From Planctomycetaceae bacterium (lineage in GTDB: Bacteria > Planctomycetota > Planctomycetia > Gemmatales > Gemmataceae), in the NCBI GenBank assembly GCA_013823135.1, contig PNLP01000048.1, forward strand, positions 1-52,653: DNA of 52,653 bases, given 5' to 3'. A model generated the notes under the pieces. The model ran no database searches and was not told where the DNA came from. It saw only the letters and a list, made by a program, of their open reading frames with translations. Of the stretch, positions 32,454-40,101 are shown in pieces (positions within the stretch are counted from its first letter, which is position 1; each line of letters begins with the position of its first letter). Position numbers and translations under genes: made by a program.

Positions 32454-34724
32454 TTATCCCTCGGTCATCAGCACCAGCGTGGCGAACGGGGCCACGGTGT
32501 ACAACTCGCCCGCCGCAACCAGCGGGCCTTCGCCCTCCGCAACGATGTCGTCCGGGCTGGCCAGGTTCGTGTCGATCACGCGACGCCATTTTCGCCGGGT
32601 TGGCGCGGGCGGAATCCGGAACTTCAACGGCTCGACCCAGGCATTCATCGCAACGTAGAAGTCGGCGTCGATCTGGTAGTCCGGGTCGTGCTCGCGGCTC
32701 GTGAACCGCCCGTCGAGGCTGAACGCCAGCGATCGCGAGCCGTAGCCGAAGTCGGGGCGGAACGGTTCGACGCCGTGCCAGTGGATGTCCGCGAGCCCGG
32801 GGGCGGGCGGGACGTTCAAGCCCGTGGGGGCGGGGTTGGCGACACTGCGGCCGTCAACGGCGTCCGGTACAAGGCCCGCCTCGGCCGGTCGAACTGGTCC
32901 GGTGGGCGGGAACGGCCCGACCGTTGGAACGCTCGTTTCGTGCGTCAACCGACTCGCAACCACACCCTCGGCCGGTTTGAATTCGCCCGCGAAGAACCGA
33001 CGCCGACGCAGCACCGGGTGCCGCCGACGCAGCCAGATCAACTCACGCACGAACCGCAGGAAATCCTTGTTCTCATCCGCGAGCTTCCAGTCTACCCACG
33101 AGAGTTCGTTGTCCTGGCACCAGGCGTTGTTGTTCCCTTTTTGCGTTCGCAGGAACTCGTCGCCCGCCAGCAACATCGGCACCCCCTGACTGAACATCAG
33201 GGTGGTCATCTGGTTCTTGGCCTGGCGCTGTCGCAGCGCGATCACATTCGCGTCGTCGGTCGGCCCCTCATCCCCACAGTTCCACGAATGGTTGTCGTTC
33301 GAGCCGTCGTTGTTGCTCTCGCCGTTGGCGTGGTTGTGCTTCTCGTTGTAACTCACGAGGTCGTTCAGCGTGAAGCCATCGTGGCACGTCACGAAGTTCA
33401 CCGAGTGCCGCGGCAACCGCCCGCTCCGCTGGTACAGGTCGGCGCTGCCACCGATCCGGGACGCAAGGTAGCCGACGATGCCGTTGTCGCCCTTCCAGAA
33501 CCGCCGCACGTCGTCGCGATACTTCCCGTTCCACTCGCTCCAGCGCCGACCAAACGGGAAGCCGCCGACCTGATACAACCCGGCCGCGTCCCACGGTTCG
33601 GCGATCAGTTTCGTGTCGGCCAGCACGCCGTCCTCGGTGATGCTCTCGATCACGGGCGGCTCGATCATCACGTTACCGCGACGGTCGCGACCGAGGATGC
33701 TCGCGAGGTCGAAGCGGAACCCGTCCACGTGCATGTCGCCAACCCAGTAGCGCAGGCACGTCATGATGAGGTCGCGCACCACGGGGTGGTTGCAGTTCAC
33801 CGTGTTGCCGCAGCCGGTGTAGTTGAGGTACTTCCCGGCATCGTCGAGGAGGTAGTACAGTTCGTTGTCGAGCCCGCGGAAGGAGAACGTGCGGCCGCGG
33901 TCGTCGCCCTCGCCGGTGTGGTTGAACACCACGTCGAGAATCACCTCGATGCCGGCGGCGTGCATCGCCTTCACCAGGTCGCGGAACTCGTGGTTCTGGC
34001 CGTGCTCCTTGCCGCTCGCCGCGAAGCCGGACTTCGCGGCCGCGAACGCCGTCGGGTTGTAGCCCCAGAAATTCACGAGCTTCTCGCCCGTGTCGGGGTT
34101 CGTGAATGGGCAGTCGCACTCATCGAACTCGAACACCGGCATCAGTTCAACCGCGGTGACGCCGAGCCACTTGAGGTAGGGAATCTTCTCGATCATCCCG
34201 CGATAAGTGCCGGGGTGTTCGACTTTGCTCGTCGGGTCGCAGGTGAACCCGCGGACGTGCACTTCGTAGATCACGCTGTCTTCGAGCGGAGTCAGCGGTG
34301 GCGCATCGTCGCCCCAGTCGTAGCGTTGCCCACGCGAATACAAACTGCGGCGACTCGTTCGTTGCGGATCGGTTTCGCACGTCCCGGCCCACACCGCCCC
34401 GCCCGACAGCACCGTCCCGGCCGGGTCGAGGAGCAAGCGACTCGGGTCGAACCGGGTGCCGGGCCCGCGGGGTCCATCGACTCGCCAGCCGTAGCAAAAC
34501 GTCTCGGGCAAGCCGATGACGCGCATGTGCCAGTGGTCGCCGGTGCGGTTTCGCTTGGGGTCGAGCTGGAATTCCGCGATCGGTTGCCGACCGCCTTCTT
34601 CCGGAAGGATGACGAGTGTGACGCGGGTGCCGTGCCGGCAGAGGAGTGCGAAGTTGTGACCATCGGGACTGGCAGTCGCGCCAAGGGGCAAAGGGCGACC
34701 GCGACCGGTAGCGAAAGTGGGCAT
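32454..34724 (-). CDS. glgX: glycogen debranching enzyme GlgX
   Basis: Isoamylase-type GH13 enzyme that cuts alpha-1,6 branches of glycogen. 756 residues. Seen: N-terminal CBM48 domain (ATASPDGHNFALLCRHGTRV), GH13 regions DVVFNHTGEG, VDGFRFDLASILGR (nucleophile Asp), LIAEPWDAAGLYQVG (acid Glu) and FVTCHDGFTLNDLVSYNEKH. The C-terminal part near 610-660 has a Pro-rich insert. ATG at 34724. glgB lies on the same strand 3.2 kb away, separated by other genes. Confidence 0.95.
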   Translation of the reverse strand: MPTFATGRGRPLPLGATASPDGHNFALLCRHGTRVTLVILPEEGGRQPIAEFQLDPKRNRTGDHWHMRVIGLPETFCYGWRVDGPRGPGTRFDPSRLLLDPAGTVLSGGAVWAGTCETDPQRTSRRSLYSRGQRYDWGDDAPPLTPLEDSVIYEVHVRGFTCDPTSKVEHPGTYRGMIEKIPYLKWLGVTAVELMPVFEFDECDCPFTNPDTGEKLVNFWGYNPTAFAAAKSGFAASGKEHGQNHEFRDLVKAMHAAGIEVILDVVFNHTGEGDDRGRTFSFRGLDNELYYLLDDAGKYLNYTGCGNTVNCNHPVVRDLIMTCLRYWVGDMHVDGFRFDLASILGRDRRGNVMIEPPVIESITEDGVLADTKLIAEPWDAAGLYQVGGFPFGRRWSEWNGKYRDDVRRFWKGDNGIVGYLASRIGGSADLYQRSGRLPRHSVNFVTCHDGFTLNDLVSYNEKHNHANGESNNDGSNDNHSWNCGDEGPTDDANVIALRQRQAKNQMTTLMFSQGVPMLLAGDEFLRTQKGNNNAWCQDNELSWVDWKLADENKDFLRFVRELIWLRRRHPVLRRRRFFAGEFKPAEGVVASRLTHETSVPTVGPFPPTGPVRPAEAGLVPDAVDGRSVANPAPTGLNVPPAPGLADIHWHGVEPFRPDFGYGSRSLAFSLDGRFTSREHDPDYQIDADFYVAMNAWVEPLKFRIPPAPTRRKWRRVIDTNLASPDDIVAEGEGPLVAAGELYTVAPFATLVLMTEG

Positions 34725-35091
34725 TTAGGGCATCCCGATAAGCTGGGCAAACTCCTGTTCAGGATACGAATATTCCGCCGTGGGAAGCAAGACGCTGACA
34801 CGGAACAGAGTGCCTTTTGTTTTTGGCGAGCCGCTCCGGTCACGGTGCGGGTTCCGATCGTATTCGGAATGCACCCACCCCGTAATCCCTCGGGACTCGG
34901 GGTGCGCCCACGGCACCCAGGGCTGACGCCCTGGGCTACTGTCCGACGCCCCGTTGGGGCGAAAACCGCTCCGCAGAACGCGACAACCCCAGGGGTTCAA
35001 CGGTGCAACCAACCACCAATGCTCGCCTTTAACCTCATGCACTTCTATCATCATGTGTGGTCCCGCTCTCTCACTGTGAGTTGTACTTCCG
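34725..35091. other. 367-base divergent region between glgX and ilvH
   Basis: Contains the CCCAGGG repeat at 34916-34966 and otherwise no gene I can support. Promoters of both genes should lie here; no box stands out. Confidence 0.5.
34916..34966 (+). repeat. double-hairpin repeat (CCCAGGG family)
   Basis: CCCAGGGC (34916-34923) pairs with GCCCTGGG (34928-34935); CGCCCC/GGGGCG closes a second hairpin at 34947-34961, followed by GAAAAC. Same plan and tail as 26-86. Confidence 0.85.
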
Positions 35092-35598
35092 ATGCGGCAC
35101 TTGCTTTCCGCGCTGGTGCAGAACCGTCCCGGGGTTCTCGCGCACGTTTCGAACATGCTCGCCTCGCGTGGCTTCAACATCGATAGCCTCGCCGTCGGCG
35201 AAACCGAACACCACGACCTTTCGAGGATGACGTTCGTCGTCAACGGCGACGACAACGTCCTCGATCAGGTCCGGAAGCAACTCGACAAGATCGTCACGGT
35301 CGTCCGCGTGGACGACATCAGCTCGGAGAACTTCGTCGAACGCGACCTGATGCTCATCAAGGTGAGCACCACGGGGTCGCAACGGCCCGAGATCTTCCAG
35401 CTCACCGAGAGCTTCCGCGGCCGCGTCGTGGACATCCAGCACAAGAACGTGATGATCGAGATCAGCGGCACGGAAGGGAAAGTCGAGGCTTTCATCGAGC
35501 TGATGCGCCCTTATGGCATACTCGAACTAGCTCGCACCGGCCGCATCGCGATGGTTCGCGGCGACGCGAAGCCGCCAATCCCGGAGGAAGGAACGTGA
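35092..35598 (+). CDS. ilvH: acetolactate synthase small (regulatory) subunit
   Basis: Regulatory subunit that gives the branched-chain amino-acid enzyme its valine feedback control. ACT domain at 1-75 with NRPGVLAHVSNMLASRGFNI, and the C-terminal IlvH domain from about 85 (ERDLMLIKVST, GRVVDIQHKNVMIEISG). 168 residues, normal. No ilvB or ilvC adjoins it; instead it overlaps a small unknown gene by GTGA. Confidence 0.94.
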   Translation: MRHLLSALVQNRPGVLAHVSNMLASRGFNIDSLAVGETEHHDLSRMTFVVNGDDNVLDQVRKQLDKIVTVVRVDDISSENFVERDLMLIKVSTTGSQRPEIFQLTESFRGRVVDIQHKNVMIEISGTEGKVEAFIELMRPYGILELARTGRIAMVRGDAKPPIPEEGT

Positions 35599-35900
35599 GC
35601 GCTGACCCCGCGAAGATCGTGCTTCCCACGCGCCGGCTCGCGCCGGCACAGGTGGACTTGCTCCGGAGCCTCAAGCCCGGCGACAAGATCCGCGTTACGC
35701 AGCAGGTGCGGGTTGGGGCGAAGAAGTGGGACGCGACCGCCGAGGGCGAGTTCCGCGCCATCGCCTACCTCGAAACCGGGATCACCACCGAACGCGTGAA
35801 GGAAGACGATCTCGTCGTGCCCGTCGTCCGCTTCACGAAGCCCAACGGCGAACTCAGCAGCATCTCCCTCGACGAACACACCCGGGTCGTGAAGATTTGA
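35595..35900 (+). CDS. hypothetical protein, 101 aa, coupled to ilvH
   Basis: GTG start overlapping the ilvH stop by four bases. Beta-rich, with LKPGDKIRVTQQVRVGAKKW and a TERVKEDDLVVPVVRFTK stretch; it looks like a small barrel domain. No signal peptide or membrane part. Family not recognised. The coupling suggests co-expression with IlvH, but a link to amino-acid synthesis is unproven. Confidence 0.75.
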   Translation: MSADPAKIVLPTRRLAPAQVDLLRSLKPGDKIRVTQQVRVGAKKWDATAEGEFRAIAYLETGITTERVKEDDLVVPVVRFTKPNGELSSISLDEHTRVVKI

Positions 35901-35955
35901 TCTGGAGTAGAACAGATCGTTTCTGGACGGGGTGTCCCACCCGCCTGGACTCACT

Positions 35956-35986
35956 GCGAACCGCTTGCCAACGGCAAGCGGTTCGC
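35956..35986. terminator. perfect 14-bp hairpin after the 35595-35900 gene
   Basis: GCGAACCGCTTGCC pairs exactly with GGCAAGCGGTTCGC around loop AAC. Lies between convergent genes. Its outer GCGAACCGC is shared with the hairpin at 37916-37947. No T-tract, so terminator use is likely but not certain. Confidence 0.7.
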
Positions 35987-36073
35987 GTTAACACCGATCC
36001 TCTCGACACGCACACCAAGGTCGTGAAAGTGTTCGCTGAGGCTGGCGACAGTAGCTTTCCGCTGACCCGTGCG

Positions 36074-36802
36074 TTACTTGGGAAGTGGCTTTAACTTCGG
36101 AAGCGTATAAGAATCGGAGACATTGATGATGACCGGTACCACATAAGATTCGCTCGGCAATTGGATCGGCTGCATACCCCAGGCCCAGTTCCCTGGAAGG
36201 GTAAATGGATCGTAGGCGATCTCAACGATCTGGTCCAACCGCCAGACAGCCACATAAGTATGAGCCGGGATCTTCACCTCGACCGTTCTTGTATTTGTCA
36301 GGGCTTGGCTCTTTGCCACTTCGAGCGATGTCGTGATCTCTGCACTGAGCGTAGCCTTGACCTTGCCAAACCCAGGAATGCCGCCGCTCGACTCCAGGCT
36401 CGCTCCCAGTTTTGCTCCCAGGGCGGCAGTAGTACTGACGCTATCCGTGATGGAGATGGAATACGTCTCGGTGGTGGCCAATCCATGGTAGGCAACCTCC
36501 ATGTTCTGCCAACGGTAGTAAGTGGTCACCTTTGCTGTCGCTGGACCGGTGTACCAGTAGCTGGAACCGATAGCGCTAACTGGGATACTCGCTGTCACGG
36601 TGGATTTATCGCTGTCAAAGATGCGATTCTCGGAGACCCAATCCGGCGTGACGTCTCTCATCAGAGGCGGGGTAATTTTCGAGAAGACGGGTGCCTTTGC
36701 TGGCGGTTGCGCCGCGACTGATGGTGTGAGGCCAGCGAAACCAAACAAGGCACAGGCCAGAAAAACGCCGCCTGGTACGGCGCGATATTTTCGCGGGTTC
36801 AT
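36074..36802 (-). CDS. secreted protein with aerolysin/ETX-MTX2-like pattern
   Basis: 242 residues. Signal peptide to about 31 (SVAAQ). From about 85 to 200 runs a Ser/Thr-rich alternating pattern (TETYSISITDSVSTTAAL, KVKATLSAEITTSLEV, TNTRTVEVKIPAHTYVAVW) like the stem and insertion strands of beta pore-forming toxins of the ETX/MTX2 type. That is pattern recognition, not a proven match. Near 195 it shares a PA-x6-W-R/Q-L-x4-V-x-I-x-YD motif with the product of 36907-37698 just upstream. Lower GC than the window average. ATG at 36802 chosen for its signal peptide. Confidence 0.65.
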   Translation of the reverse strand: MNPRKYRAVPGGVFLACALFGFAGLTPSVAAQPPAKAPVFSKITPPLMRDVTPDWVSENRIFDSDKSTVTASIPVSAIGSSYWYTGPATAKVTTYYRWQNMEVAYHGLATTETYSISITDSVSTTAALGAKLGASLESSGGIPGFGKVKATLSAEITTSLEVAKSQALTNTRTVEVKIPAHTYVAVWRLDQIVEIAYDPFTLPGNWAWGMQPIQLPSESYVVPVIINVSDSYTLPKLKPLPK

Positions 36803-36906
36803 GGACAACAAACAAATCACGCTAATGCTCCAAATGGGGGTAATGAATGATGGAAACGGACGGCAATGAACGAACTGAAAAACGCGGCTTCGACGAGCCC
36901 ACCGAA

Positions 36907-37698
36907 TCACTTCTTGGGGGCCGGTAGTTTTTCCTGGAAGGTATCGACCTGATCGCGGATGGCGATCACATACACTTCTTTGGGCCAGGAAACCTTCAGA
37001 CGGGAAAGATGTGGCTTCACAGCCGTGCGTGTGGCCTCGGAGGTCGATCCCTTGGGCATCGATAGGACGACGGCATATGCGTCCTTTTTGTCCCAATCGT
37101 AGGTGATGGTGACGGTCTCGACGAGTTGCCACGGAACAAACCAGAGACCCGCCGGAACAACGGAATTGATGACTCGCCCCTTTTCTTCAGCGTGTTTGCG
37201 ATCGGCAGCAATGGCGGATTCGAGTGCGGGCATCAGGTCTTCGCGAAAGGCTTTCAGTTCCTTGCCCTCAGCTGTCTCCAAACGCTTTTGCAACTTCGTC
37301 AGATGTGTCCAGGAATGTGTGAAACCGTCTCGAATGCTCGCCTTGTGCTCTTTTTCGGAGAGGTCGGGCAGCGCTAAGCGTACCCAACTGGACTGCTTGG
37401 TGATCACGACCGGCACCATGGCGTCCTGGAAATGGAGCGGTTCATACTCCCCTGCGGGCAGCGAGAAGGTCTTCTTGATCTCAGCCTGAGTCTTCACGAT
37501 GGGGCCGGCGAGGGTCCCATTGCGGACGATCCACTCAAGTCCGACCTCTTTCCCCTGCGGGGGATCTTTCTTGTTGAACTCAGGGGGTGTTTTGGGATTC
37601 TGGGCGAAGGCAACGACTCCGAGGCCAAATGTGGCCACGGCTGTACAGCCGAGTGCCACCGCGAGATTTTTCGCGGTGGTCAAGATGCGTGGGTGCAT
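36907..37698 (-). CDS. secreted hypothetical protein, 263 aa
   Basis: Signal peptide to about 32 (VVAFAQ). Mature part: a beta-rich N-terminal half, a helical charged stretch about 120-170 (LTKLQKRLETAEGKELKAF), then VPAGLWFVPWQLVETVTIT followed by YD, matching the motif in the downstream protein. Probably a two-gene unit with 36074-36802 (gap 104 bases). Family unknown; the shared motif suggests common ancestry or a joint assembly. Confidence 0.65.
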   Translation of the reverse strand: MHPRILTTAKNLAVALGCTAVATFGLGVVAFAQNPKTPPEFNKKDPPQGKEVGLEWIVRNGTLAGPIVKTQAEIKKTFSLPAGEYEPLHFQDAMVPVVITKQSSWVRLALPDLSEKEHKASIRDGFTHSWTHLTKLQKRLETAEGKELKAFREDLMPALESAIAADRKHAEEKGRVINSVVPAGLWFVPWQLVETVTITYDWDKKDAYAVVLSMPKGSTSEATRTAVKPHLSRLKVSWPKEVYVIAIRDQVDTFQEKLPAPKK

Positions 37699-37915
37699 GG
37701 TGGGGCGATACTCTCGGAATGGGGCTGTAGCGATTCACGCCACGGGGCGAAACACACGGTCGATTCCTGACAGAGATGGATCTCTGAGAACCCGGAACCA
37801 CCGTCGTGAGTCACCATACCCCCACCCATGAGAGGCCGCAATCGATTTCCAGTCCGAATGAAATTCCGATCGTCTCGAAGTGATTCTGGAAGTGCCCATC
37901 TCATCTGAAAACACC

Positions 37916-37947
37916 GCGAACCGCCCGACAATCGCCAGGCGGTTCGC
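37916..37947. terminator. hairpin GCGAACCGCC/GGCGGTTCGC
   Basis: Ten-base arms with a 12-base loop, followed by AAAA. Located 11 bases beyond the end of glgB and upstream of the secreted pair. Shares its outer bases with 35956-35986, so the pair is bracketed by related hairpins. Confidence 0.65.
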
Positions 37948-37958
37948 AAAACGGCCGA

Positions 37959-39926
37959 TCACACCCGGCCGCGGAAGAACACCGCACCCAGCGGCGGCAG
38001 GTTGAGCAGCACGGAATACTTCTGATTGTGGAACGGCACGAACTCGGCGTAGGCTCCGCCGCCGTTGCCGACGTTGCTGCCGCCGTAGGCTCCGGCGTCG
38101 GTGTTCAGCACTTCCGTCCAGAAGCCTGGCCCGGGCACGCCGACGCGGTAGCCGAGTCGCGGCACGGGGGTCATGTTGAACACGACCAGAACCACGTCCT
38201 CGGTCTTCCCCTTGCGCATGAAACTGAGCACGCTGTTCGCGGCGTCGAGGCAATCGACCCACTCCAACCCACCCGGCTGGTTGTCGAGTTGGTGCATGGC
38301 CGGTTCGGAGGCGTAGAACTTGTTCAGGTCGCGGACGAGCGACTGCACGCCCTTGTGCGGGGCGGTCTTCGTGAGGTGCCAGTCGAGGCTCGCGTCGTGC
38401 CGCCATTCCTGCCGCTGGGCAATCTCGCAGCCCATGAACAGGAGCTTCTTGCCGGTCATCGCCCACTGGTAAGCGAACAGCATTCGCAAGCCCGCGAACT
38501 TCTGCCATTCGTCGCCGGCCATCTTGTCCCAGAGCGGCCCCTTGCCGTGAACGACTTCGTCGTGGCTCAGCGGCAGCACGAAATTCTCGTTGTAAGCGTA
38601 GAGCATGCGGAACGTGAGATCGTTCTGGTGGTACTTGCGGTGAACGGGGTCGTACTGGCAGTACCGCAACGTGTCGTGCATCCAGCCCATGTCCCACTTG
38701 TAGCCGAAGCCCAACCCGCCGACGTATGTGGGTCGCGACACCATCGCCCACGCGGTCGATTCCTCGGCATACGTCTGCACGTCCGGGAAGTGGCGATACA
38801 CTTCCTCGTTGAACCGCCGCAGGAACGAAATGGCGTCGATGTTCTCCTTGCCGCCGTACTGGTTTGGAATCCACTCGCCTTCTTTCCGCGAGTAATCCAG
38901 GTACAGCATCGACGCGACCGCATCAACGCGGATGCCGTCGATGTGATACTTGTCGAGCCAGAACAGGGCGCTCGACAGCAGGAAGCTCCGCACCTCATGC
39001 CGGCTGTAGTTGAAGACGAAGCTACCCCAGTCCGGGTGGAACCCCTGGCGACTGTCGGAGTGCTCGTAGAGGTGAGTGCCGTCGAAGTTCGAGAGTGCCC
39101 ATGCGTCTGTGGCGAAGTGGCTCGGCACCCAGTCGAGAATGACGCCGACGCCTGCCTGGTGCATGACGTCAATGAGGTACATCAGGTCTTGCGGGGTGCC
39201 GTAGCGGCTCGTCGCGGCGAAGTAACCGGTGGTTTGGTAGCCCCACGACGCGAAGAACGGGTGTTCGGTGATCGGCAGCAGTTCGACGTGCGTGAAGCCC
39301 ATGTCCTTGCAGTACGCGGCGAGCTTCGGGCCGACCTCGCGGTAGTTCAGCGAGTGGTAGGGCGGGTCGGCTTGCCGCATCCACGAGCCGAGGTGCACTT
39401 CGTAAATGCTGACCGGCTTGTCGTGGGTGGACTTCTCCTTACGCGTCGCCATCCACTCGCCGTCGTTCCAGGTGTAGTTCAAGTCCCAGGTGACAGCCGC
39501 AGCCTTCGGCGGAATTTCGCACGTGAACGCGAAGGGGTCGGTCTTTTCAGCCGTGAAGCCACCCGGGGCGGCAACATGGTACTTGTAGCAGAGGCCCGCC
39601 TTGGCTCCGGGAATGAACCCGGCCCACACGCCGCTGGTGCCCACTCGCTGGAGGGGATTCTTCCCCTTGTCCCACGAGTTGAAGTCGCCGACGACGGCGA
39701 CGTAATCGGCGTTCGGAGCCCAGACCGCGAAGTGGTAGCCGGCCACGCCGCCGCTGGTCGTTGGGTGTGCTCCGAACTTCTCGTAGAGCCGCAGGTGGCT
39801 CCCTTCATTGAACAGGTAGAGGTCTTGCGGGCCGAACCAGGGTTTGTCGGGAGCGATTGTCCCGGAGGGGGCGGCCTCAACGCCAAAAGGGAGGAACTTG
39901 GCTGGGGCGTTATCTGGTTGGCTCAT
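37959..39926 (-). CDS. glgB: 1,4-alpha-glucan branching enzyme
   Basis: Makes alpha-1,6 branches in glycogen. 655 residues. N-terminal CBM48 (YHFAVWAPNADYVAVVGDFN), GH13 barrel with DWVPSHFATD, DGIRVDAVASMLYLDYSRK (nucleophile Asp), TYAEESTAW (acid Glu) and LPLSHDEVVHGKG, and a C-terminal beta domain. ATG at 39926. Works with GlgX on the same polymer; no glgA or glgC is in view. Confidence 0.95.
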   Translation of the reverse strand: MSQPDNAPAKFLPFGVEAAPSGTIAPDKPWFGPQDLYLFNEGSHLRLYEKFGAHPTTSGGVAGYHFAVWAPNADYVAVVGDFNSWDKGKNPLQRVGTSGVWAGFIPGAKAGLCYKYHVAAPGGFTAEKTDPFAFTCEIPPKAAAVTWDLNYTWNDGEWMATRKEKSTHDKPVSIYEVHLGSWMRQADPPYHSLNYREVGPKLAAYCKDMGFTHVELLPITEHPFFASWGYQTTGYFAATSRYGTPQDLMYLIDVMHQAGVGVILDWVPSHFATDAWALSNFDGTHLYEHSDSRQGFHPDWGSFVFNYSRHEVRSFLLSSALFWLDKYHIDGIRVDAVASMLYLDYSRKEGEWIPNQYGGKENIDAISFLRRFNEEVYRHFPDVQTYAEESTAWAMVSRPTYVGGLGFGYKWDMGWMHDTLRYCQYDPVHRKYHQNDLTFRMLYAYNENFVLPLSHDEVVHGKGPLWDKMAGDEWQKFAGLRMLFAYQWAMTGKKLLFMGCEIAQRQEWRHDASLDWHLTKTAPHKGVQSLVRDLNKFYASEPAMHQLDNQPGGLEWVDCLDAANSVLSFMRKGKTEDVVLVVFNMTPVPRLGYRVGVPGPGFWTEVLNTDAGAYGGSNVGNGGGAYAEFVPFHNQKYSVLLNLPPLGAVFFRGRV

Positions 39927-40030
39927 GGGGACAGCTCAGACGCGGCGGTAAGGCGACGGGAGATAGATAAGTATGAACTATCGGAAATGTGTACCAAACG
40001 CCAGAGACAACGGGGATGATCCGGTTGTTT

Positions 40031-40096
40031 GGCGAGCCGGGAGCGTAAGCGACCGGAGTGTTCGTCATCTCCGGTCGCTTACGCTCCCGGCTCGCC
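40031..40096. repeat. 28-bp perfect palindrome of the GGCGAGC family
   Basis: Arms 40031-40058 and 40069-40096 are exact reverse complements (28 of 28), ends GGCGAGCCGGGAGCGTAAGC. It lies between the starts and ends of two minus-strand genes, five bases beyond the stop of the DUF4129 gene. Confidence 0.92.
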
Positions 40097-40101
40097 GATA
40101 T

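Noticed and set aside
32688..35186. 832-codon plus-strand frame across glgX and the start of ilvH
   Set aside because: Antisense of GlgX with catalytic motifs, and it runs into ilvH in another frame.
38028..40019. 663-codon plus-strand frame opposite glgB
   Set aside because: Antisense of a branching enzyme with all catalytic regions; composition is typical of a shadow.
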